From [Eubacterium] saphenum (GTDB taxonomy: Bacteria; Bacillota; Clostridia; Lachnospirales; Anaerotignaceae): a stretch of DNA of 29,924 nucleotides. Under the pieces are notes generated by a model. It saw nothing but the letters and a program-made list of their open reading frames with translations, was not told the origin of the DNA and searched no databases. The position numbers and the translations under genes are program-made. Positions 1 through 6,672 of the stretch are shown here, in pieces (position 1 is the first letter of the stretch; each line of letters begins with the position of its first letter). Location of the stretch: contig SFGI01000026.1 in NCBI GenBank assembly GCA_004557645.1, forward strand, positions 1 through 29,924, in the 5' to 3' direction.

Positions 1-5
1 AAATC

Positions 6-34
6 TTGCTTTTTTCAATGGATTGTATTATAAT
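6..34 (+). promoter_or_regulatory. Sigma-A-type promoter of tRNA-Thr
   Basis: TTGCTT at 6-11 and a consensus TATAAT at 29-34 are separated by exactly 17 bp. The predicted start near 41 leaves a short leader before the tRNA 5' end at 55. This is a direct sequence match to the housekeeping promoter consensus. Confidence 0.75.
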
Positions 35-54
35 ATCTTCCAGTTGTTAAATTT

Positions 55-127
55 GCTACTGTGGCTCAGTTGGTAGAGCAGCTGATTCGTAATCAGCAGG
101 TCACGGGTTCGAGTCCCGTCAGTAGCT
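55..127 (+). tRNA. tRNA-Thr (anticodon CGU)
   Basis: A complete 73-nt cloverleaf can be drawn. The acceptor arm is GCTACTG/CAGTAGC, the D arm GCTC/GAGC, the anticodon arm GCTGA/TCAGC around loop TTCGTAA, and the T arm ACGGG/CCCGT around TTCGAGT. The anticodon is CGT, which reads ACG (threonine). The discriminator base is T and CCA is not encoded. All stems pair perfectly. Confidence 0.97.
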
Positions 128-132
128 GACCA

Positions 133-162
133 GGCATAGTCTTTTGACTATGCCCTTTTTTT
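133..162 (+). terminator. Intrinsic terminator after tRNA-Thr
   Basis: A 9-bp perfect stem (133-141 with 146-154), a TTTT loop and a run of seven T at 156-162 follow. It sits just 5 nt after the tRNA and only 21 nt before the ATG of the next gene, so it also lies in that gene's leader. Confidence 0.85.
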
Positions 163-183
163 CACAGAAGAAAGGAGAGCATC

Positions 184-1419
184 ATGCAGAAAAAAGATAT
201 CCTTGAACTGAAGCGTCGCTTCAAAAAAGATGCCTGCACTTTTACGAAAATGCGCGGCTGCTATGTAGACAGTCAGAAAAATATTATTTTACATATCAAC
301 GAGACCTTCCTTAATCTGGAAGAAGAGGAATTTTATAAATATCTGGAGATCGCCAAAAAAGCCCTTTCCGGCACCATCGGCAACAACCTGTTGGAGCTTT
401 CCTTCCTGAAAGATGAAGCAGGCACCGAAGCCCAGAAATTCTTCCTTGCCCTCAGAGACAGCGGCTTGAAAGGCGATGGTCTGCTGGATCTGCTTTATGA
501 ACGCATCATTCGGGAATATGAATACGCAGGGAACTACCTGATCCTGCTCTTCCATGATGCCTATGACGTGATCACAAAAACCACAGACAACAACAAACTG
601 GACGAATCTGAAGAGGTCTATGAATATATCCTCTGCGCCATCTGCCCTGTCGAACTGACAAAGGCAGGTCTGGGGTATCATAAGGATAAAAATATCATCG
701 CGCCCCGTATCCGTGACTGGGTGGTATCCGTTCCAGAAACTGGCTTCCTTTTCCCTGCTTTTTCCGATCGAAGCAGCGATGTAAATGCCATGGGTTATTT
801 TGTAAAGGATGCAAAAAAAGCGCAGCCCGATTTTATGAAAGAGGCTTTGGGCTGTGAACCCAAGCGTACCGCAACGGAAGAAAAGAAAGCCTTCCACGGG
901 ATTTTGAAGGAAGTGATCTCCACAGAGGTGGAAGACCCTGCCAACCTGATTTTGGATATCCAGCAGGATCTGAGCGATATGGTGGATGAGCATAAAAACA
1001 TATTCGAAAATGAACCTGTCTTGCTAACCGCTCCCGCCATTCGGGAAGCCATGGCGGATAAGGGCCTTTCTGAGGATGTCATCACAAAGGTAGAGGAAAT
1101 CTGTCAGGAAGAATTTGGCGATGCCCCTCCCCTTGCGGAAAACCTCATCGACAATAAAGCCCTGAATGCCCGTGCTGCCGCAAAAAAGGCAGAAGTTCTG
1201 GCACTGGAAGTGGAGGCACTGAAACAGCAGTTGGAAGAAAAGGCAGAAACCACTCCCGCGGAAGCACCTGAAAAGGAAATCATCCTGCAGGTTTCCCCTG
1301 AAAAACTGCCTGTCATCAAAACAGAGATCATTCATGGCAAAAAATGTATCATCATCCCCCTGGAAGAGGATGAACACGCCACTGTCAACGGCAACGAACT
1401 GGAGGAAGCCCCCTTCTGA
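184..1419 (+). CDS. DUF4317 family protein (function unknown)
   Basis: This 411-aa cytoplasmic protein has no signal peptide or membrane segment. The N-terminal pattern (a MQKKDILELKRRF-like opening, then a GCYVD motif near residue 26) and the length match what I recall of the DUF4317 family, common in Clostridia and of unknown function. Residues ~330-360 are Ala/Glu/Lys/Leu-rich and probably form a coiled coil, followed by an acidic Pro/Glu-rich linker and a short conserved-looking end. The ATG at 184 has a good AGGAG ribosome site. There is no room for a separate promoter between the tRNA terminator and this start, so expression probably depends on read-through from the tRNA promoter. It is convergent with the AraC-type gene downstream. 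The family call is from memory; no function is assigned. Confidence 0.8.
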   Translation: MQKKDILELKRRFKKDACTFTKMRGCYVDSQKNIILHINETFLNLEEEEFYKYLEIAKKALSGTIGNNLLELSFLKDEAGTEAQKFFLALRDSGLKGDGLLDLLYERIIREYEYAGNYLILLFHDAYDVITKTTDNNKLDESEEVYEYILCAICPVELTKAGLGYHKDKNIIAPRIRDWVVSVPETGFLFPAFSDRSSDVNAMGYFVKDAKKAQPDFMKEALGCEPKRTATEEKKAFHGILKEVISTEVEDPANLILDIQQDLSDMVDEHKNIFENEPVLLTAPAIREAMADKGLSEDVITKVEEICQEEFGDAPPLAENLIDNKALNARAAAKKAEVLALEVEALKQQLEEKAETTPAEAPEKEIILQVSPEKLPVIKTEIIHGKKCIIIPLEEDEHATVNGNELEEAPF

Positions 1420-1452
1420 TGGAAACGTCCTAAAAATCAAATGAACATACGC

Positions 1453-1490
1453 AAAAATGCAGGATATGAACAAGCATACCCTGCATTTTC
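1453..1490. terminator. Bidirectional terminator between convergent genes
   Basis: A ten-bp stem (1454-1463 with 1480-1489) continues, after one A/C mismatch, into a TATG/CATA inner stem around a 6-nt loop. The A-run at 1453-1457 gives a U-tract to minus-strand transcripts, and TTTT at 1486-1489 serves the + strand. It lies between the stop codons of the + strand DUF4317 gene and the minus-strand regulator. Confidence 0.6.
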
Positions 1491-1544
1491 TATTCTGTAC
1501 CGTATTTCTTCGGTCGCAGACCGATAAATGGAACAATCCCAAAT

Positions 1545-2516
1545 TTACTTTGCTCTCCGCACCGGTCTGACATATTTCCAGAAGCGTGCGGGGTCAAAGT
1601 AAAAATAAAATACTCGTCCGGGGGAAAGGTCAAGACAATACTCCGTTTCCGAAAAATCGAAGGCTTTCATTGCCGCTTCCATTTTTTCCTCCACACTGCC
1701 GCATTGCTGCTCAAAATCAAAGGGGCCATGTTCAAAAACGATATATTCCCTTTCCGGAACATCTATCATCTGCATCTGAGGCGGAACCTCCCCATTATAT
1801 TCCATAGGAAGGCGCACACCATAGCATTCTGCCAAAGGGATGCCCCAACTACAGATTCTGCCGGCGGGCTCATTGATGTATGCCATGATCTGCCCGCTGC
1901 CGCTGTCCGCTTCGCTTCCGCCTGCATCATCCAGTTTTCCTTCGATACTATCCAGCAAACCGCAAATCGTTTCGCAGTCCTGCCCGGGAATCAGGCTTTG
2001 CTTCTGCCAAAAATCATAGTATCCAATGCTTTCATAATTTTTGATATGTAAAAATTTATGGGCGGGAATCGTCACAAAATAAACCTTTACATCCTCTGAA
2101 GATTTCATCATACCAGTTCCTCCAATACCTAATAAGTAGCAGTCAAAGGGCTTTAGGATGGTACGCAGCAGAACAGGTACAGGCTTTCGCCGGTATTCCC
2201 TCGGCGTAATCCCGTAGGCTTCTTTAAAAGCGCGGGTAAAGGCTTCATGGGAGGAAAAACCATATTTCAAAGCAATATCCAAAATGCCTGTTTCCGTATC
2301 CCGTATCTCTTTTAACGCAAAGGCCAATTTTCTGTACCGCAGATAGTCTCGAAACTGCATCCCGGAAATTTCTTTAAACTTTCTGGAAAGATAAAATTCC
2401 GAATACCCAAGTTTCTGAGAAAGTGAACGCAGAGTCAATGCTGCATCCTCCTGCTTTTTGATGCAGGCATCAACCTCCTCTATCATGACCTGAATCTGCT
2501 TCTGCCATTGGTTCAT
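1545..2516 (-). CDS. AraC-family regulator with GyrI-like effector domain
   Basis: The 323-aa protein has an N-terminal AraC-type double helix-turn-helix at residues ~6-112. Its signature ends in YGFSSHEAFTRAFKEAYG followed by ITPREYRR. The C-terminal half (~140-320) looks like the GyrI/SOUL-type small-molecule binding domain found in Rob/BmrR-like proteins, including a VPEREYIVFEHGPF stretch. This layout is typical of local regulators sensing a hydrophobic or drug-like ligand; the ligand here is unknown. I chose the ATG at 2516, preceded by AGGTGAAAGG, over an upstream GTG at 2528 whose Shine-Dalgarno spacing is too short. No obvious target gene adjoins it: one neighbour is convergent and the rubrerythrin gene ends just upstream. 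Autoregulation through a palindrome at 2610-2622 is possible. Confidence 0.85.
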   Translation of the reverse strand: MNQWQKQIQVMIEEVDACIKKQEDAALTLRSLSQKLGYSEFYLSRKFKEISGMQFRDYLRYRKLAFALKEIRDTETGILDIALKYGFSSHEAFTRAFKEAYGITPREYRRKPVPVLLRTILKPFDCYLLGIGGTGMMKSSEDVKVYFVTIPAHKFLHIKNYESIGYYDFWQKQSLIPGQDCETICGLLDSIEGKLDDAGGSEADSGSGQIMAYINEPAGRICSWGIPLAECYGVRLPMEYNGEVPPQMQMIDVPEREYIVFEHGPFDFEQQCGSVEEKMEAAMKAFDFSETEYCLDLSPGRVFYFYFDPARFWKYVRPVRRAK

Positions 2517-2551
2517 ATACCCTTTCACCTCGCTCCAACTGCTCTGCTCTC

Positions 2552-2557
2552 ACTATA
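2552..2557 (-). promoter_or_regulatory. Possible -10 box of the AraC-type gene
   Basis: TATAGT read on the minus strand at 2557-2552, with an expected start near 2545. No convincing -35 hexamer lies 17 bp upstream, which fits a promoter that needs an activator. This is weak evidence. Confidence 0.35.
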
Positions 2558-2609
2558 CTTCAATGGAAGAAGAATTGCTTGATTCTACTTGCTCAATTTC
2601 CCAATATTC

Positions 2610-2622
2610 CATAGAATCTATG
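2610..2622. promoter_or_regulatory. Palindrome upstream of the AraC-type gene
   Basis: CATAGA-A-TCTATG is a perfect 6+1+6 inverted repeat about 55 bp upstream of the putative -10 box. It could be an operator, but short palindromes occur by chance in AT-rich DNA. Confidence 0.3.
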
Positions 2623-2644
2623 AAAAGTATATCTTATATTTTTA

Positions 2645-2691
2645 GGCAAAGCAAGAAAGCTGCCGCAGACGTTCAACATCTACAGCAGCTT
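2645..2691 (-). terminator. Terminator after rubrerythrin
   Basis: The arms at 2657-2669 and 2679-2691 pair over 13 positions in the minus-strand RNA, using two G-U pairs that would be A/C mismatches on the other strand. This shows it works for minus-strand transcripts. A T-rich stretch follows it at 2656-2645. Confidence 0.7.
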
Positions 2692-2707
2692 GTTTGTTTA
2701 CTCTTTT

Positions 2708-3304
2708 TTATGCCTTAGCTGTATAGGGTGCCAGTTCCAAACGAATGAAGAAGCCTCTGTCATGCTGGCATACGGGGCACATGGCAGGCGCCTCCTTCCC
2801 TTCATAAACGAAACCGCAGTTCAGACACATCCATTTACATTCCACATCATTGATGAAAAGCTTATTCTGTTCCAACAGGTCTGCCAGCTGACCGAAGCGA
2901 TCGCCGTGGATCTTTTCGATGCCCGCGATGTGGTGGAAGGATGCCGCAACCTTAGGGAAGCCTTCTTCCATGGCCTTATCACCAAAGGCTTTATACACAG
3001 GGTCAAATTCTTCATATTCGTTATGCTGGGCTGCCCGCAGAACCTCCAGCACAGATTCATAAATATCCACGGGATAGCTGCCGTCGATATGAATATTTTC
3101 CCCCGACAGCTCCTTCAGGTGGTTATAAAAAATCTCTGCATGCTCCTTTTCCTGATTGGCGGTGAAGGTAAACACCGCCTCCACCACATGCATCTTCTGC
3201 TGTTTTGCCTGAGATGCCGCAAAGGTATAGCGGTTTCTGGCCTGGCTTTCCCCTGCGAATGCCCGCATCAGGTTTTCCTTTGTTTCACTGTTTTTAAAAT
3301 CCAT
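2708..3304 (-). CDS. rbr: Rubrerythrin
   Basis: The 198-aa non-haem di-iron protein probably reduces hydrogen peroxide in the cytoplasm of an anaerobe, with electrons from rubredoxin or an NADH:rubredoxin reductase. The N-terminal four-helix domain shows GESQARNRY with ligand Glu19, QEKEH (Glu52, His55) and a second EKIH motif. The C-terminal rubredoxin-like domain carries CLNCG and CPVCQH for a Fe(Cys)4 centre. Its length is typical. The start at 3304 has a strong AAGGAGG site. It begins 18 bp after the oxidoreductase alpha-beta gene and ends at a terminator, so it is probably the last gene of that operon. Placement beside an oxygen-sensitive Fe-S/TPP enzyme suggests a protective role; that part is inference. 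Confidence 0.95.
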   Translation of the reverse strand: MDFKNSETKENLMRAFAGESQARNRYTFAASQAKQQKMHVVEAVFTFTANQEKEHAEIFYNHLKELSGENIHIDGSYPVDIYESVLEVLRAAQHNEYEEFDPVYKAFGDKAMEEGFPKVAASFHHIAGIEKIHGDRFGQLADLLEQNKLFINDVECKWMCLNCGFVYEGKEAPAMCPVCQHDRGFFIRLELAPYTAKA

Positions 3305-3322
3305 TTCAAATCCTCCTTCTGT

Positions 3323-5536
3323 TTAAAGCAATTTATGCTCTGCTTTTGCTTTCAAAATCTCCCATCTTCGGTCGATCTCCTTCTGCATCTCATCGGTGAT
3401 GTTCTTATATTTTTCATTGGTCAGGTGCTTCGTCCGCCCCATCATTTTCAGCCAGTCCGTTACAGGAATCTTTCTCTGCCCCGGGTCATAGCTGATGGTG
3501 GTGATGCCCTGTTCCACTTCGTACAAGGGGAAATAGCAGCTATCCACCGCCGCACCGATGACCCTACGTTCCAGATTTGGCTTATCTCCCCAGTTCAACG
3601 GGCAGGCAGAAATGGCTTTGATATAGGCCATACCATGATATTGGGCATAATGCTGGGCTTTTGCCGCCTTTTTGATAAAATCCACAGGATTGGATTCCGC
3701 CGCCGTCGCCACGTAAGAGATACCCGTTGCCGCCATGATCTGAGGCATATCCTTATGGAAAAAGGTCTTGCCGTATTGGGCCTGCCCCACATGAGAAGTA
3801 CTGCTTTTCGCCCCCATGGGTGTAGAATAGGAAAGCTGATAGCCTGTATTCATATAACCGCCGTTATCGTATTCAAAGAGGATCAGGCGATTGTTGCGGA
3901 TGGCAGTCCCCAAAGCGGAGCCCATGCCGATATCCATGCCACCGTCGCCGCTGACCATGATAAAGGTGATCTCGCCATCAGGATATTCCCCTCTTCTTTG
4001 CCGTTCCCGGAACATTTCCGATAAGCCTGTCAAAGTGGCTGCACCATTCTGAAACAGGTTATGCACATAAGGCACTTTAAATGCTGTTTTGGGATAGCCT
4101 GTTGAAACGACCATGCCGCAGCCTGTCTGGAACAGCAGCACCACATTCCCTTCAATGCCCCGCAGCAGCAGGTTCACATTGACAGGGATGCCACAGCCGG
4201 GGCAGGCTCCGTGTCCGGGGGCGATACGCTTGGGTATCTCCGTCGTCTCATTCAGCCTGCCGCCCTCCACCTGCAGTTTACCATCCTGCATGATACATTT
4301 TGTCAGCCCCAGCTTTGTTTCCTTTTCCGTAAGGGGCGCAAAATACTGTTCCTCAGCCACGGGTTCCCCGGGATATTTCCCAAAATAGTCGAACCGTTCC
4401 GCATCTGGGTCGTAGCAGGACAACAGCATTTCTTCCGCATCCTTCTCATAAAAATCCTTACCGCCCAAGCCATAGATACGGGTCAGCACCTTTGCTGCAG
4501 AGCCTTTTTCCTGCAGCATAGCCTTCAATTCCATGGAAAGATTGCCGCCCTTTGCGCCGTAGCTGTCCTGTCTGTCGCCCACAAGGATGGTCTTGGCGTT
4601 TTTACAAAGCTCATATAATTCTTCCGCAGAGTACGGACGCAGGATGTTCGTTGTAAAAACCCCCACTTTTTTGCCCTGCTCCCGCAATTTGTCTACTGCC
4701 ACCTTCGCCGTGTGGTATGCAGAGCCAAGCAGATGCAGCACCACTTCTGCATCCTCCGTGCGGTATCCTTCCGCAGCGGCATATTGCCGCCCTGACAGCT
4801 TATAATAGGCATCAAAAACAGAAGGAATCACGGTCTTTGCCGCTTCCATAGCCTGATGGAGCTGAAATTTATTATTCAGCACATCGGGCTCATTCATATA
4901 AGAACCGATGGAAACAGGATGTTTCAAATCCAAGGCAGAATATTCCGCATTGTATTTCCCGATGAACGCCTGCACCGTCTCATCCTTTTCAAACACCATG
5001 CACCGCCGCTTCTGGTGGCTGGTGAAAAAACCATCGAAAGCCACGATAACGGGCAGCTTCACCTGCTCCGCAATTTTCAGGGCACAAATGTTCATGTCAT
5101 AGACCGCCTGGGGTGTATTTGCAAAGAGGATGATCCAGCCCGTATTCAGGCAATACATGATATCGCTGTGGTCGCCCTTGATGCACAAAGGCCCGGAAAC
5201 CGTCCGACAGGCCACATTCATCACCATAGGGAACCGTGTCCCCGACTGGACAGGCAGCTGTTCCAGAGCATACAGCAGCCCATTGGCACTGGTGGCGTTG
5301 AACACCCGCCCGCCGCCGGTGGATGCCCCATAGCAGATGCCCGCCGCACTATGCTCCCCTTCCGCCGGGATCATGCAGATCTCATGTTCCCCGTCAGCCT
5401 TCATCTGGTCGAGAAATTCGGCGATCTGGGTTGAAGGCGTGATGGGGTAATAGCCCATGACATGATAATTGATCTGCTTCGCTGCATAGGCCGCCACTTC
5501 GTTGCCGCTTTCAAATAAAACCCTTTGCTGTTCCAT
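3323..5536 (-). CDS. 2-oxoacid:ferredoxin oxidoreductase, fused alpha-beta subunit
   Basis: The 737-aa protein joins the alpha (pyrimidine-binding) and beta (TPP/Fe-S) subunits of a pyruvate:ferredoxin oxidoreductase-type enzyme. The alpha part (~1-395) has GYYPITPSTQIAE, AEGEHSAA (the Glu that activates the cofactor) and GDHSD (121-125), the last typical of pyruvate-type enzymes. A ~40-residue linker leads to the beta part (~435-737), with CPGC (Cys445, Cys448), Cys473 and the TPP-Mg signature GDGG (530-533) with Asn558. It oxidatively decarboxylates a 2-oxoacid to acyl-CoA, CO2 and reduced ferredoxin; the substrate cannot be fixed from sequence. The stop of the gamma-delta gene overlaps this start as TGATG, so the two are translationally coupled. 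I chose the ATG at 5536, 9 nt after GGAGG, over an adjacent TTG. Confidence 0.9.
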   Translation of the reverse strand: MEQQRVLFESGNEVAAYAAKQINYHVMGYYPITPSTQIAEFLDQMKADGEHEICMIPAEGEHSAAGICYGASTGGGRVFNATSANGLLYALEQLPVQSGTRFPMVMNVACRTVSGPLCIKGDHSDIMYCLNTGWIILFANTPQAVYDMNICALKIAEQVKLPVIVAFDGFFTSHQKRRCMVFEKDETVQAFIGKYNAEYSALDLKHPVSIGSYMNEPDVLNNKFQLHQAMEAAKTVIPSVFDAYYKLSGRQYAAAEGYRTEDAEVVLHLLGSAYHTAKVAVDKLREQGKKVGVFTTNILRPYSAEELYELCKNAKTILVGDRQDSYGAKGGNLSMELKAMLQEKGSAAKVLTRIYGLGGKDFYEKDAEEMLLSCYDPDAERFDYFGKYPGEPVAEEQYFAPLTEKETKLGLTKCIMQDGKLQVEGGRLNETTEIPKRIAPGHGACPGCGIPVNVNLLLRGIEGNVVLLFQTGCGMVVSTGYPKTAFKVPYVHNLFQNGAATLTGLSEMFRERQRRGEYPDGEITFIMVSGDGGMDIGMGSALGTAIRNNRLILFEYDNGGYMNTGYQLSYSTPMGAKSSTSHVGQAQYGKTFFHKDMPQIMAATGISYVATAAESNPVDFIKKAAKAQHYAQYHGMAYIKAISACPLNWGDKPNLERRVIGAAVDSCYFPLYEVEQGITTISYDPGQRKIPVTDWLKMMGRTKHLTNEKYKNITDEMQKEIDRRWEILKAKAEHKLL

Positions 5537-6618
5537 CAAACCACACCTCCATCCACCCGTTTTTCCGTCAGGAAAGATTCACTTGTGATCCAGGAATTGG
5601 GGCCTGCGTCCTCAAATTCCATTTGATCCACGATCAGGTCTTTGTTCCGCACGAACCATTTCGGCTGGGGATGCTCCCGTTCCACGCCCATGACAAGGGC
5701 ATTGGTGGGGCAAACATCCACGCATCGCAGGCATCCCTTGCAATGGTGATAATCCAGTCCCCGATTCACCATAGCAGGCTTGCCTTTGTATTCCCCTTTT
5801 TCAAATTGAAACACCATATCGGGGCAGGTGCTGTCGCACAGCCCACAGTTGATACAGTTTTCCTGTATAAACAGAGGAATATACCCTTCCCTGGAAGCAG
5901 AAAGGTCGTTGGAGACGGTACTGCCAAAACGGGGATTTGTGCCGCCGATGGGGGCGTTTTCATAGCCCCATTTGTTTTTCGCTTCCTGATAGGGCACTCT
6001 TTCGTAAGTCCCATCCTCTTTAAAAAAAGCAGATTTCGTTTCCTGATATCCACGCCGCAGCCCTTCCAGATTTGCTTCCAGCAAAGCAGGATATTTCTTC
6101 CCAATAGTCTCTTTTGCGATTTCCTCCGCCGCTTCCAAAGGGACAAAGCCGCTGGCCTTGGCAATCGCACCCAGCATGACCATATTTACCCTTGTTTTCG
6201 CTTCTATGGCAATGTTCAGGGCATCGATGCAGAAAATCTCGCCGCCGCAAAGTTTCAGCCGCTTTCGCATTTCCTCCGGAGAAGCATCCGTATTGATGAC
6301 GATTTTTGTTTTTTCCGTCACCCCCGCTGTCACGGGCAGTTTTCCCGCCAGCGCTTCATGGAACAGCCCTAAAATATGGGGCGTTTCCACGGGGCTGTTG
6401 ATGCCGATTTCCCGGTTTTCCTCCGCCCAGCGGATATAAGCTTTCACCGGGGAACCTCTCTTTTCCGAACCGTAGCTGGAAAAACTGGCAGCGTTCAGCC
6501 CCAGGGTCACCGCCCCCAATTCCCCCAGCATCTTGCCGCAGAGATTGGCCCCCAGACCACCGATGCTTTCCAGTCGAATCTCAAAATACCCATTTTCATT
6601 TGTTACAGGCAATTTCAT
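5536..6618 (-). CDS. 2-oxoacid:ferredoxin oxidoreductase, fused gamma-delta subunit
   Basis: The 360-aa protein has an N-terminal gamma-subunit domain (~10-190; GGLGANLCGKMLGELG glycine-rich start and a YGSEKRGSPV motif) and a C-terminal delta ferredoxin domain. The latter carries two CxxCxxC...CP sets: Cys255/258/261/265 and Cys293/296/299/303, enough for two [4Fe-4S] clusters. It should carry electrons from the TPP-bearing alpha-beta partner to ferredoxin. The order gamma-delta then alpha-beta repeats the four-gene porGDAB order of thermophile enzymes, but with adjacent genes fused in pairs. The start at 6618 lies just after AAAAGGAGGG. It begins 54 bp downstream of the YyaL-like gene and may be co-transcribed with it. 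Substrate: pyruvate is the first guess. Confidence 0.88.
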   Translation of the reverse strand: MKLPVTNENGYFEIRLESIGGLGANLCGKMLGELGAVTLGLNAASFSSYGSEKRGSPVKAYIRWAEENREIGINSPVETPHILGLFHEALAGKLPVTAGVTEKTKIVINTDASPEEMRKRLKLCGGEIFCIDALNIAIEAKTRVNMVMLGAIAKASGFVPLEAAEEIAKETIGKKYPALLEANLEGLRRGYQETKSAFFKEDGTYERVPYQEAKNKWGYENAPIGGTNPRFGSTVSNDLSASREGYIPLFIQENCINCGLCDSTCPDMVFQFEKGEYKGKPAMVNRGLDYHHCKGCLRCVDVCPTNALVMGVEREHPQPKWFVRNKDLIVDQMEFEDAGPNSWITSESFLTEKRVDGGVV

Positions 6619-6672
6619 CCCATTCCCTCCTTTTCCTCTCTAGTATGGGCGAAATTGGAACGCATATACGCT

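Noticed and set aside
2690..4024. 444-codon + strand frame opposite rubrerythrin and the alpha-beta oxidoreductase
   Set aside because: Antisense shadow of two clearly identified minus-strand genes.
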